Origin: Hydrogenophilales bacterium 28-61-23
GTDB taxonomy: Bacteria; Pseudomonadota; Gammaproteobacteria; Burkholderiales; Thiobacillaceae
Length of the DNA stretch: 64,000 bases
Direction of reading: 5' to 3'
Assembly: GCA_002281555.1 (NCBI GenBank)
Contig: NCGJ01000003.1
Coordinates: 310,001-374,000, forward strand
A program made the translations under genes and the position numbers. The notes below the pieces were generated by a model. It was not told the origin of the DNA. It did no database searches and was given only the letters and a program-made list of their open reading frames with translations. This document shows, piece by piece, positions 56,981 through 64,000 of this stretch (position 1 is the stretch's first letter; every line of letters starts with the position of its first letter).

Positions 56981-57626
56981 GCGTCTTCGATTCCTGGGCT
57001 TTCAATTCCAGGAATCGTTTGGCGTCCTGGGCAAATTGCACTTTGATGTTTTCAATCGCCGTTTCGCGCACGCGGATCGCCTCGGCGATCTGGGCCAGTT
57101 CTCTCTGCGCTTCATTGCGCATCTGAACGTGGCCGGAATGTTCCGACTGCCCCGATTTCCCGGCGCGGGCCAGGTTGGCGTTGGCTAGAGCCAGCTTGGC
57201 CGCCGCGGCATTCTGGCGTGTTTTCAGGCCGCGAATATTGAGGTTTTCCAGTTCGATGGCGCGATTTTGCGCCAGATCGATTTCAGTTTCGCTGGTATAG
57301 GTCGCCAACAAGGCCTGGTCACGCCGGCGCAGTGCTTCCTGTTTGCGCTTGTCGGCATTTGCCCGCGCCGCCGTCTCCGCCTGGCGTTTCTGCTCCTCCG
57401 GACTCAGACGGTTGCGCCTGGTTTCCTTGACCACGCGCCCTTGTTTATCCAGCTCGGCATGCCCTTGCCCGGCCTGGTTGGGCGGCATGACATCGCTGTA
57501 TTGAACCTTGCCGTTCTGGTCGACCCAGCGATACGTCGTTGCCAGCGCCGGGGCGAAGTTGGCCAGGCCCAATGCGAGCAGGGCGCCGATGCGGAGGAGG
57601 TTCAATCTAAGGGCCAATTTATGCAC
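56970..57626 (-). CDS. Exported DUF4124 coiled-coil protein
   Basis: A 218-residue protein with a signal peptide (1-29, ending ALA), an N-terminal DUF4124 domain ([19 protein letters not shown]) and a long charged coiled coil (about 75-215; [20 protein letters not shown] cut short here). DUF4124 domains are common on betaproteobacterial periplasmic proteins of unknown function. Convergent with gatB, downstream of pyrE in the same direction. Confidence 0.85.
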   Translation of the reverse strand: MHKLALRLNLLRIGALLALGLANFAPALATTYRWVDQNGKVQYSDVMPPNQAGQGHAELDKQGRVVKETRRNRLSPEEQKRQAETAARANADKRKQEALRRRDQALLATYTSETEIDLAQNRAIELENLNIRGLKTRQNAAAAKLALANANLARAGKSGQSEHSGHVQMRNEAQRELAQIAEAIRVRETAIENIKVQFAQDAKRFLELKAQESKTLMR

Positions 57627-57705
57627 TGACTTGTCTGTCTCTGCCTGGATTGCTCATCGTGAGCAAGGGTTATCCCACTAAATACGTTATGCAAATCAAT
57701 CTGAT

Positions 57706-57740
57706 GAAAGGTTGCCGCGCAAGGCCCGCGGCGGCTTTTC
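57706..57740 (-). terminator. Probable terminator after pyrE
   Basis: Imperfect 14-bp stem (57706-57719 with 57727-57740, 11 matches) directly after the pyrE stop; weak T-run. It would separate pyrE from the DUF4124 gene. Confidence 0.55.
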
Positions 57741-57741
57741 A

Positions 57742-58398
57742 TCACACCCGCACACCATATCGGCCGCGATAGGCTTGTATTGAGGCCAGCGTGTCGCGCC
57801 AGTCCGGCTTGCCATCCAGGTGCCGGGCCAAATCGTCTAGATTGACGATGCCAATGACCGGAATGCCGTAGTCGCGGCTGACTTCCTGCACGGCGGAAAG
57901 ATCGCCCTGGCCGCGTTCCATGCGATCCAGCGCGATCGCCACGCCACAGGGGGTGGCGCCGGCGGCGCGGATCAGTTCGACCGATTCGCGCACCGAGGTG
58001 CCGGCGGAGATCACATCATCGACGATCAGCACCCGGCCGGACAGCTTTGCGCCGACGATGCTGCCGCCCTCGCCGTGATCCTTGGCTTCCTTGCGGTTGT
58101 AGCTGAACGGGATGTTGCGCGCGCCGGTCGAAACACCCGCCGCATAGGCGATGGCGACCGAAGCGGCGAGCGGGATGCCTTTGTAGGCCGGCCCGAACAG
58201 GGCGTCGAACGCGAGGCCGGAAGCGTCGATGGCGCTGGCGTAGAATTCGCCCAGTTTTTTCAGCGACACGCCGTCGTCGAACAGTCCGGCGTTGAAGAAA
58301 TACGGACTCATCCGCCCGGCCTTGGTCTTGAATTCGCCGAACAGCAAAACCTGTTGCTGGATGGCGAAATCGAGGAATTCCTCTTTAAAGCTTTGCAC
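57742..58398 (-). CDS. pyrE: Orotate phosphoribosyltransferase
   Basis: The 218-residue enzyme joins orotate and PRPP to give OMP in pyrimidine synthesis. The PRPP loop is VLIVDDVISAGTSVRE and the N-terminus has FKTKAGRMSPYFFNAG and FGPAYKGIPLA. Length is standard. Divergent from xth over about 30 bp, a common pairing in betaproteobacteria. Confidence 0.96.
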   Translation of the reverse strand: MQSFKEEFLDFAIQQQVLLFGEFKTKAGRMSPYFFNAGLFDDGVSLKKLGEFYASAIDASGLAFDALFGPAYKGIPLAASVAIAYAAGVSTGARNIPFSYNRKEAKDHGEGGSIVGAKLSGRVLIVDDVISAGTSVRESVELIRAAGATPCGVAIALDRMERGQGDLSAVQEVSRDYGIPVIGIVNLDDLARHLDGKPDWRDTLASIQAYRGRYGVRV

Positions 58399-58427
58399 TG
58401 AAACCCTTTTTCAAATGTGTGTCGACG

Positions 58428-59213
58428 ATGCGTGTCATCAGCCTGAATCTTAACGGAATCCGCTCCGCCGCCAACAAAGGCGTTTATGCCTGGCTGGCAA
58501 CCCAGGGCGCCGACCTGGTCTGCTTGCAGGAACTCAAGGCGCAAGCCGCCGACCTCAGCCTGGAAATGCTCAACCCACCTGGACTGCATGGTTACTTTCA
58601 TTACGCCGAAAAAAAGGGCTACAGCGGCGTCGGCATCTACGCGAAGAAACAGCCCGATCAAATCATCGAGGGCTTGGGCATCGCCGACATCGACGCGGAG
58701 GGACGTTACATCGAAGCCGTCTTCGGCAACATCTCGGTGGTCTCGCTCTACCTGCCCTCCGGCTCCTCGGGCGAGGAACGCCAGGCCGCCAAGTTCGCCT
58801 TCATGGCGCGCTTTCTGCCGCGCCTCGAGGCGCTCGCCAAGAGCGGACGTGAATTCATCCTGTGTGGCGACTGGAACATCGCGCACCAGGAAATCGACCT
58901 GAAGAACTGGAAAGGCAATCGGAAAAATTCCGGTTTTCTGCCCGAAGAACGCGCCTGGATGAGCGATCTGTTCGAACGGGTCGGACTGGTCGACGTCTAC
59001 CGTCGGCTTTATCCGGAGCACGAAGGCGAGGCTTACACCTGGTGGAGCAATCGGGGCCAGGCCTGGGCCAAGAATGTCGGCTGGCGCATCGATTATCAGA
59101 TCGCGACGCCCGGCATGGCGGCGCGTGCGAGGGTCGCCAGCGTCTACAAGACGGAGCGGTTTTCAGACCATGCGCCGTTGATCGTCGATTACGACATCGG
59201 TCTCCAGGCATGA
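58428..59213 (+). CDS. xth: Exodeoxyribonuclease III family endonuclease
   Basis: The 261-residue AP endonuclease/3'-5' exonuclease acts in base excision repair. Motifs: SLNLNGIRSA, LQELKAQ (metal-binding Glu), GDWNIAH and RFSDHAPL (catalytic His). Start taken at ATG 58428; GTG 58419 is an equal candidate as neither has a clear ribosome-binding site. Confidence 0.95.
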   Translation: MRVISLNLNGIRSAANKGVYAWLATQGADLVCLQELKAQAADLSLEMLNPPGLHGYFHYAEKKGYSGVGIYAKKQPDQIIEGLGIADIDAEGRYIEAVFGNISVVSLYLPSGSSGEERQAAKFAFMARFLPRLEALAKSGREFILCGDWNIAHQEIDLKNWKGNRKNSGFLPEERAWMSDLFERVGLVDVYRRLYPEHEGEAYTWWSNRGQAWAKNVGWRIDYQIATPGMAARARVASVYKTERFSDHAPLIVDYDIGLQA

Positions 59214-59237
59214 AAAAGGGCGCTTTTCAGCGCCCTT
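59213..59237. terminator. Terminator between xth and the Asn-Pro-Phe repeat protein gene
   Basis: Perfect stem AAGGGCGC (59216-59223) with GCGCCCTT (59230-59237); five T follow on the minus strand, so it best ends the leftward repeat-protein gene, though it also lies at the xth stop. Confidence 0.85.
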
Positions 59238-59260
59238 GTCCGGATCGAGCCCACTGGGCG

Positions 59261-60217
59261 TTACTTTGCCGGCTTCATATACATCTGCATGAACGCGGCC
59301 GGATCGAGCGGCGGCAACGAGGCGGCATTGCCGGCCTTGGCTTCGGCCGCCGGCTCTCTCGCCAAGTTGGGGGCGGGAGCGGGCGTGGCTTGCGGCGCGA
59401 ACGGGAAATACGGCACCACCTTGGACGGGGCGGCGGCGGGCGCGGTCGGTTTGACCGCCGGGGGCTGAGTCTGTGGCGCTTGCGGCAACATGAACGGCGG
59501 GAACTGCGGGAACGGCGAAGCTTGCTGTGTCGGCTGGGGAGCGGCTTGCGGCGCGGGCCGGGTCATGCCGAAGAAAATGGGCGGGCCGGGTTGTTGCTGC
59601 GGCGCTGGCTGGGGTTGCAGGCCGAAATAGTTGCTCAGTGAAGGTTGTTGCGGCCGTTGTTGCATGGCGTAAGGCATGAAGGGGTAGCCTTGCTGCTGCA
59701 TCGGGTAGTAAGCGCCCGGCATCATGGGTTGTTGCGTGGCGAACGGCAGGTTGGGAAAGGATGGCATCGACTGGCTGAAAGCCGGCGCGCCGAAAATCTG
59801 CGCCTGGGCCGGATACATATAGGGGCTACCTGCGAAAGGGTTGCCTGCGAAGGGGTTGCCGGGATAGGAGTTGCCGGCATAGGGGTTACCGGCAAAAGGG
59901 TTGGAGCCGAATGGATTGCCGCTGGGCAGTATGTTGGGCGTCAGCAGGTTGAGCGCGCCCAGGGCGCCCAGACTCAACGCCGGGTTGGACACGCCGCCGT
60001 AATTGTTCCACGGGCTAAGCGGGTTGATGCTGTTGAGCGGGTTCATCGGGTTGAGCGCGCCCAGCCCGAATGGGTTGGAGAGGTTGCCGTAACCGCTCGA
60101 CCAGGGGTTGCCCTGTGCCGGAGCAAGCAGCAGCAGCGGGTTGAACGCGTTTTGGGCCAAGAGGGGCTGCGCGGTTCCGGCGATGGCAATGAAAATCAGG
60201 GGGGTAAGGCGTTTCAT
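59261..60217 (-). CDS. Secreted Asn-Pro-Phe/Gly-rich repeat protein
   Basis: A 318-residue protein with a signal peptide (1-21, ending LLA) and low-complexity mature sequence. Residues about 37-90 have an N-P-[LMF] pattern (NPFGLGALNP), residues 100-133 are a tight five-residue repeat GNPFA / GNPYA / GNSYP, and residues 150-300 are Gln/Pro/Ala-rich (QPQPAPQQQPGPP). Asp/Glu and Lys are scarce, so it is likely disordered or fibrous, perhaps at the cell surface. No family recognised. A perfect AGGAG lies 6 nt before the ATG. Last gene of the leftward dolP-rhodanese-DUF302 series. Confidence 0.8.
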   Translation of the reverse strand: MKRLTPLIFIAIAGTAQPLLAQNAFNPLLLLAPAQGNPWSSGYGNLSNPFGLGALNPMNPLNSINPLSPWNNYGGVSNPALSLGALGALNLLTPNILPSGNPFGSNPFAGNPYAGNSYPGNPFAGNPFAGSPYMYPAQAQIFGAPAFSQSMPSFPNLPFATQQPMMPGAYYPMQQQGYPFMPYAMQQRPQQPSLSNYFGLQPQPAPQQQPGPPIFFGMTRPAPQAAPQPTQQASPFPQFPPFMLPQAPQTQPPAVKPTAPAAAPSKVVPYFPFAPQATPAPAPNLAREPAAEAKAGNAASLPPLDPAAFMQMYMKPAK

Positions 60218-60336
60218 GCGCGTCTCCTGCGGGTGGATGACTTGCTGGTGGGTTCGAAGAACCCGGATTTATGCGCTATCAGGTAAGCGGGAGTCGCGCC
60301 TTGTGCGGCGATCATGCGGCTTGGCGGGAACAGCGA

Positions 60337-60381
60337 AAACCGGGAAATCGCAAAGAGCGTAAAGAGTCGATTTCCCGGTTT
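60337..60381 (-). terminator. Long-loop inverted repeat after the first DUF302 gene
   Basis: Perfect 14-bp arms AAACCGGGAAATCG (60337-60350) and CGATTTCCCGGTTT (60368-60381), 17-nt loop, 6 bp past the stop of the leftward gene. It can act as a terminator, though the T-run is short. Confidence 0.6.
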
Positions 60382-60387
60382 CAGGTA

Positions 60388-61080
60388 TTACAGGTCGCCG
60401 TTGGCGGCGGCCTTCATGATGACATCCATCTTGTCCCGAATGTCCTTGGCGTGTCCCATCAGCTTGTCGGGCGCGCCCATCTTGCCGGACAGGGAGTCCA
60501 GCCAGGAAGTGTCCCAGTCCAGCGTCAGCACCCACAGGTTCTTGTCGACGTCTTCCATGATGGCGATGCGGCAAGGCAGGTAAACGATGGCTTCCGGCGC
60601 GTACTTCAGGATTTCACGGCCGGCGGCGATATCGCAATAGTGGTAGACCTCCATGCGCGGCGCTTCCATGTCGCCCAGCACAGCCTGGATGTCCTTCCAC
60701 ATCGGACTCTCGCCGACCTTCTTGAAATTGAGCTTGTTGGCGCTCAGTTCCATCGACGTTTTCACGTCATCGAAAGTCAGTCCCTTCTTGACCGGGTACT
60801 TGATGGCCATCATGTTCATGACGTCTTTGACGTCCATGCTCTTGACCATGCCCATCATCGGCATGATTTTTTTCATCATGGCCGCTTTTTCTTCCGCCCC
60901 GACGGCGCGGGACATTTCATACGGACGCGTGCCGCGACCGGCCGGCGAAACCGGCAGCACGATAGGGCCGGCGGAAACCGGCACGTTAGCCAGGTAGGGA
61001 TTGGCGACGGGGGCTTGCTGGGCGATGGCGGGGACGCTCAGAGTCAGTGCCAGGGTGGCGATCAGGGCATTTTTTTTCAT
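60388..61080 (-). CDS. Exported DUF302 protein, copy 1 of tandem pair
   Basis: A 230-residue protein starting at the ATG at 61080 (AAGGAG 5 nt upstream). Signal peptide 1-20 ending AIAQ; a methionine-rich segment AAMMKKIMPMMGMVKSMD precedes a DUF302 domain (LTFDDVKTSMEL, MEVYHYCDIAAG, VYLPCRIAIMED). A conserved Cys in HYCDI and another in LPCR are shared with its neighbour. The tail DKMDVIMKAAANGDL is identical in the two copies. Function unknown; the Met-rich stretch might bind Cu(I). Confidence 0.85.
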   Translation of the reverse strand: MKKNALIATLALTLSVPAIAQQAPVANPYLANVPVSAGPIVLPVSPAGRGTRPYEMSRAVGAEEKAAMMKKIMPMMGMVKSMDVKDVMNMMAIKYPVKKGLTFDDVKTSMELSANKLNFKKVGESPMWKDIQAVLGDMEAPRMEVYHYCDIAAGREILKYAPEAIVYLPCRIAIMEDVDKNLWVLTLDWDTSWLDSLSGKMGAPDKLMGHAKDIRDKMDVIMKAAANGDL

Positions 61081-61163
61081 GTGCACTCCTTCCTCTTGGA
61101 AATCGGTGGCGGCTTTGGGGCGAGCCTAAGACTACTCAAGTCCAGATGTTCAGGACCAGGTTG

Positions 61164-61190
61164 AAAGCCCCGCACCGGATAGGCGCGGGG
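61164..61190 (-). terminator. Possible terminator after the second DUF302 gene
   Basis: Stem CCCCGC (61168-61173) with GCGGGG (61185-61190), short T-run CTTT on the minus strand, 10 bp after the stop of the leftward gene. Confidence 0.45.
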
Positions 61191-61200
61191 TGTTTGCTTA

Positions 61201-61908
61201 CTACAGGTCGCCGTTGGCGGCTGCTTTCATGATGACGTCCATCTTGTCGCGGATGATGACCGCATGGTTCCACAACACATCGGGCGTGCCCATCCGGCCG
61301 GCGACGGAATCCAGCCAGGCGGTGTCCCAGTCCAGGGTCATCACCCAGATGTTCTTGTCGGCGTCTTCCATGATGGTGAAGCGGCAGGGCATGTAGACGG
61401 CGGATTCCGGGGAGTATTTCAGCATTTCCCGGCCGACGGCGATGTCGCAGTAGTGGTAGACCTCGATGCGCGGCGCTTCCATGTCGCCCAGTACCGCCTG
61501 GAAGTCTTTCCACATCGCACTCTCGCCCACTTTCTTGAAGTTGAGGCTGTTGGCTTTCAACTCCATGGAAGTCTTGACGTCGTCGAAAGTGAGGCCCGGC
61601 TTGGCCTTGTACTTGATGGTCATGAGGTTCATGACATCCTTGAGGTCCATGCGGGTGCCCATTTTCATCATGGGCATCATCGATTTCATCATCGCCGCTT
61701 TTTCTTTCTGCGGTACGACGCCAGACATCTCATAGGGGCGGGTGCCACGGCCGCTGGGGGAGACCGGAATGATCATCGGGCCGGCGGAAATCGGTACATT
61801 GGTCAGGTAGGGATTGCCAGTGGGGGCCGGATCGGCGGCCAGTGTGGGAACGGCCAAACTTATGGTCAGGATGGCGAGTAACGACTGCTTCAGGTCGATG
61901 AGTTTCAT
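61201..61908 (-). CDS. Exported DUF302 protein, copy 2 of tandem pair
   Basis: A 235-residue paralogue of the preceding protein, sharing the N-terminal motif PVSAGP/PISAGPMIIPVSPSGRG, the Met-rich segment AAMMKSMMPMMKMGTRMD, the DUF302 core (LTFDDVKTSMEL, HYCDIAVG, VYMPCRFTIMED) and the C-terminal tail. DNA near the 3' ends of both genes is almost identical, pointing to a rather recent duplication or gene conversion. AAGGA precedes the ATG. Encoded 40 bp after the rhodanese gene. Confidence 0.85.
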   Translation of the reverse strand: MKLIDLKQSLLAILTISLAVPTLAADPAPTGNPYLTNVPISAGPMIIPVSPSGRGTRPYEMSGVVPQKEKAAMMKSMMPMMKMGTRMDLKDVMNLMTIKYKAKPGLTFDDVKTSMELKANSLNFKKVGESAMWKDFQAVLGDMEAPRIEVYHYCDIAVGREMLKYSPESAVYMPCRFTIMEDADKNIWVMTLDWDTAWLDSVAGRMGTPDVLWNHAVIIRDKMDVIMKAAANGDL

Positions 61909-61948
61909 TTTTGTATCCTTATTGTGAAACCGAGTTTAGCTGTTATGG

Positions 61949-62605
61949 TTACTTTGGCGCGATGGTGGTCAGGCCCAGCATTTTCCAGTCCTGAACGCCA
62001 CCACGATACCACTTGAGCTTGTGCGCCGGATAACCGATCGCCAGCAACTGTTTGATGTTGGTGGGCGACTGGCCGCACCAGGGGCCGTTGCAGTACAGCA
62101 CCAGTGTTTTGGCGGTTTCGAAATTCCACAATCCGCCCTGACGTGTCGCGCCGAACCGGAAGATCAGGATATCCGCGATCTTGTCCGCATCGCTATGGGC
62201 CGGATGCAGTTCCTGCCACGGCAGCAGCAGCGCGCCGGGAAGGATGCCGGAACGCTGCGGCCAGTCGCTGTCGCGCGAATCGATCACCAGCACGCTGGCG
62301 TCTTTGCCGACCTTCTTCAGGTATTCCAGCATTTCCAGTTCGCCGATGGTTTCCACACCTGGAGCAAGCTGCATGGGTTGTATGCAGAACGGCGGACACG
62401 GACGCGAGGTCAGCGAGTAATCCGGATCGAGCATGTTTTCGGTATCCGGATTCCGCTCGATCTTGATCTTGCGGCCTTGATGCAGCACCGTCACCGAGGC
62501 GACGTCCGGCGTGATGTTGACCGTTTTTTCGGCCGCTTGAAGCGGACCGCCGCCAGCCCAAAAAACCAGCAATAGCGCTGCTAACCGAACCGGATGACTG
62601 TGCAT
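61949..62605 (-). CDS. Periplasmic rhodanese-like protein
   Basis: A 218-residue protein with a signal peptide (1-24, ending LQAAE) and a rhodanese domain (about 90-215): VLVIDSRDSDW, GALLLPW, and the active loop YCNGPWCGQSP where the canonical Cys starts a C-x4-C pair. The N-terminal 65 residues contain CPPFCIQPM, another close cysteine pair. Four cysteines and a periplasmic location suggest redox or sulfane-sulfur handling, but no substrate can be named. GGGGAG precedes the ATG. Confidence 0.85.
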   Translation of the reverse strand: MHSHPVRLAALLLVFWAGGGPLQAAEKTVNITPDVASVTVLHQGRKIKIERNPDTENMLDPDYSLTSRPCPPFCIQPMQLAPGVETIGELEMLEYLKKVGKDASVLVIDSRDSDWPQRSGILPGALLLPWQELHPAHSDADKIADILIFRFGATRQGGLWNFETAKTLVLYCNGPWCGQSPTNIKQLLAIGYPAHKLKWYRGGVQDWKMLGLTTIAPK

Positions 62606-62660
62606 GCTTTACTCCCCAGGGCCAAGATGCTGACAACGGCGCATGGCTCAAGGCCAGGCA

Positions 62661-63242
62661 TCAGTCCATGTATTCGAATACTTTGACCACTTTGGAAACG
62701 CCACCGGTCCGAGCCGCGATTTCAGCCGCGGCATTGCCTTCCTCGCGTTTGACCAGACCCATCAGAAACACCGTGCCCGCTTCGGTCACGACCTTGACGT
62801 GGTGGGCGTTGAATTGCTTGTTGTCCAGAAAGCGCGCTTTGACTTTTGCGGTGATGAAGCCATCGTTGCTGCGCGCAAAAAATGTCGTCGGCCCGGCGAT
62901 CGCGACCTCGTTCTGCACTTCGCGCACATTCGGCGCGGCGCGGGCAATGTCGGCAACCTGAGCCTGAATGGCGGCATCCGGAGCCTGGCCGGTGAGTAAA
63001 ACCCTGCGGTTGTGGCTGGTGACGCTGATGTGGGTTTTAGTGCCGTGATTTTCATGAATCCGGTTGGCGACCTTGAGTTCGATCTCCTCATCCAGCACGT
63101 AAGTCCCCGCCGTGCGACGGTCTTCCGCCATCAGCACGCCGACGCCGAAGCCGCCCGCGATCATGGGTGCGCAGCCGCTCATCGGCAATACGGTCAGGCC
63201 CAGGGAAAGGCCCAGGAGGGCATTCAAAACGTGTTTTTTCAT
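62661..63242 (-). CDS. dolP: BON-domain outer-membrane lipoprotein DolP (YraP)
   Basis: A 193-residue lipoprotein (lipobox MSGC) with two BON domains (about 50-115: NRRVLLTGQAPDAAIQAQV; about 125-190: GTVFLMGLVKREEGNAAAEIA). DolP binds anionic phospholipids at division sites and supports outer-membrane integrity in E. coli. The order yraN-diaA-dolP is conserved; here its ATG is 3 bp after diaA. Confidence 0.92.
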   Translation of the reverse strand: MKKHVLNALLGLSLGLTVLPMSGCAPMIAGGFGVGVLMAEDRRTAGTYVLDEEIELKVANRIHENHGTKTHISVTSHNRRVLLTGQAPDAAIQAQVADIARAAPNVREVQNEVAIAGPTTFFARSNDGFITAKVKARFLDNKQFNAHHVKVVTEAGTVFLMGLVKREEGNAAAEIAARTGGVSKVVKVFEYMD

Positions 63243-63245
63243 GAT

Positions 63246-63818
63246 TCAGGCTCCAAGCAATAAATAATCGATGCCATCGGAAATGCAATGAATGGCAAGT
63301 ATCAGCGTTTCATGGATACGCGCGGAAGAATCCGCCGGCGCGCAGAGCAGCACATCCTCTTCGCGCAGTATTTCAGCCAACGCGCCACCTTCGCCACCAA
63401 CCAGGGCGATTACGATCATGCCGCGTTCATGCGCGGCGCGCGCGGCTTCGGTAACCGCGCGCGACTGGCCGAAGGTGGCGACCGCCAGGAGCACATCGCC
63501 GGGATGCCCCAAGGCCGAAACCATGCGAGCAAAGTCCGGGCTGTCCGCATCGCTCATCGCGGCCCCCGCGCAAGGCAACGCAATCGCGGCCAGGCCGGGG
63601 CGGTCCTTCTCCAGTCTATGGGTCAGAATTGCCGCCGCATGGCTGGCCAACAGACTCGCGGCGCCATTACCGCAAGTCAGTATCTTGCCCTCTTGCATCA
63701 GGCAATCGGTGAGTGTCTGTATCGAACGGCCGATCGGTTCGGACAACAGATCCGACGCATCCGTCAGCGTCAGAATGCTGGACTTGAACTGATCGAGGAT
63801 GCGTTGGTTAAGCGGCAT
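63246..63818 (-). CDS. diaA: SIS-domain protein DiaA/GmhA-like
   Basis: The 190-residue protein has a sugar-isomerase (SIS) fold with GNGAASLLASHAAAILTHR, ATFGQSRAVTEAARAAHERG and ALVGGEGGALAEI. DiaA binds DnaA and tunes replication start; GmhA makes D-glycero-D-manno-heptose 7-phosphate from the same fold. Neighbours yraN and dolP favour DiaA. ATG start. Confidence 0.85.
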   Translation of the reverse strand: MPLNQRILDQFKSSILTLTDASDLLSEPIGRSIQTLTDCLMQEGKILTCGNGAASLLASHAAAILTHRLEKDRPGLAAIALPCAGAAMSDADSPDFARMVSALGHPGDVLLAVATFGQSRAVTEAARAAHERGMIVIALVGGEGGALAEILREEDVLLCAPADSSARIHETLILAIHCISDGIDYLLLGA

Positions 63819-63903
63819 GGCTGAAGGGCGTGTGGCAAGGAAAAAAGGCGAAAAGCGCGGCGATTATAGCGATGGAGTCACATTGCCATTGCCGCATGGG
63901 GCC

Positions 63904-64000
63904 TCAGGTCTCGAACGCCGCTTTCAACCATTGCAGCTTGCCGGCCTGAATCAGCACCGCGTCGAACCGACACGGCGCGTCGATGTTGTGTTTGACCAGA
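63904..64000 (-). CDS. yraN: YraN (UPF0102) family protein, 3' end only
   Basis: The last 31 codons are in the window, reading LVKHNIDAPCRFDAVLIQAG then WLKAAFET and stop. The pattern C-R-F-D-x-V-L-I ... W-L-x-x-A-F is the C-terminus of the YraN nuclease-like family, which lies upstream of diaA in many proteobacteria. The rest continues beyond the right edge. Confidence 0.8.
   Translation of the reverse strand, partial: LVKHNIDAPCRFDAVLIQAGKLQWLKAAFET

Noticed and set aside
59818-59930. Regular short direct repeats as a CRISPR array
   Set aside because: Repeats are 15-bp codon repeats inside a coding gene (GNPFA), with no unique spacers and no cas genes.

Overview
The window is a bacterial chromosome segment of about 60% GC, tightly packed, with no rRNA, tRNA or CRISPR array that I can see. 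Gene content points to a betaproteobacterium. Supporting features are mreBCD-mrdA-rodA divergent from gatCAB, a CHCC zinc-finger gene behind ilvE, a DUF3108 gene behind purN, an EpsI/PEP-CTERM system, and yraN-diaA-dolP. A Nitrosomonadales-like or Gallionella/Sulfuricella-like lineage is plausible, but that is inference.

1-13 kb is an exopolysaccharide region read leftward. It holds a phosphomannomutase, an exosortase-associated EpsI protein (no exosortase gene beside it), an O-antigen-ligase/polymerase-like membrane protein, a lipoprotein glycoside hydrolase, a Wzx-type flippase, a GT4 glycosyltransferase, a serine-acetyltransferase-like enzyme, a secreted FG-GAP/ASPIC-UnbV protein and the start of another sugar-hydrolase-like gene cut by the window edge. 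Base composition drops sharply from about 3.6 to 6.0 kb, and the boundary falls inside the flippase gene. A 31-bp perfect inverted repeat sits between the phosphomannomutase gene and epsI.

13-30 kb holds an MHYT-PAS-GGDEF-EAL c-di-GMP enzyme, a rhomboid protease, acs, glnE, an MBL hydrolase, an AcuI-like reductase carrying an in-frame palindromic-repeat insertion, a DUF4143 ATPase, a broken RelE/ParE toxin next to a second copy of the dispersed repeat, and a leftward run cutA-dsbD-tlpA-ttcA-apaH. DsbD has two tandem N-terminal domains.

30-42 kb holds purM-purN-DUF3108 converging on purE-purK, a PEP-CTERM secreted protein (a likely exosortase substrate), a second phosphomannomutase/phosphoglucomutase, hemN, and ilvE-zinc finger-DUF302. 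Between the phosphomutase gene and hemN lies a short unassigned interval that ends in two tandem terminators and could encode a small RNA.

42-57 kb is cell-envelope growth. The leftward series mreB-mreC-mreD-mrdA-rodA-rlpA-dacC-dat-ybeD-lipB combines rod-shape elongation, peptidoglycan trimming, D-amino-acid supply and lipoylation. It is divergent from gatC-gatA-(small ORF)-gatB for tRNA amidation.

57-64 kb holds a DUF4124 protein, pyrE, xth, and a leftward envelope cluster. The cluster runs yraN-diaA-dolP, a periplasmic rhodanese, two tandem DUF302 proteins with methionine-rich segments, and a secreted Asn-Pro-Phe repeat protein. This last group is the best candidate here for an undescribed system.
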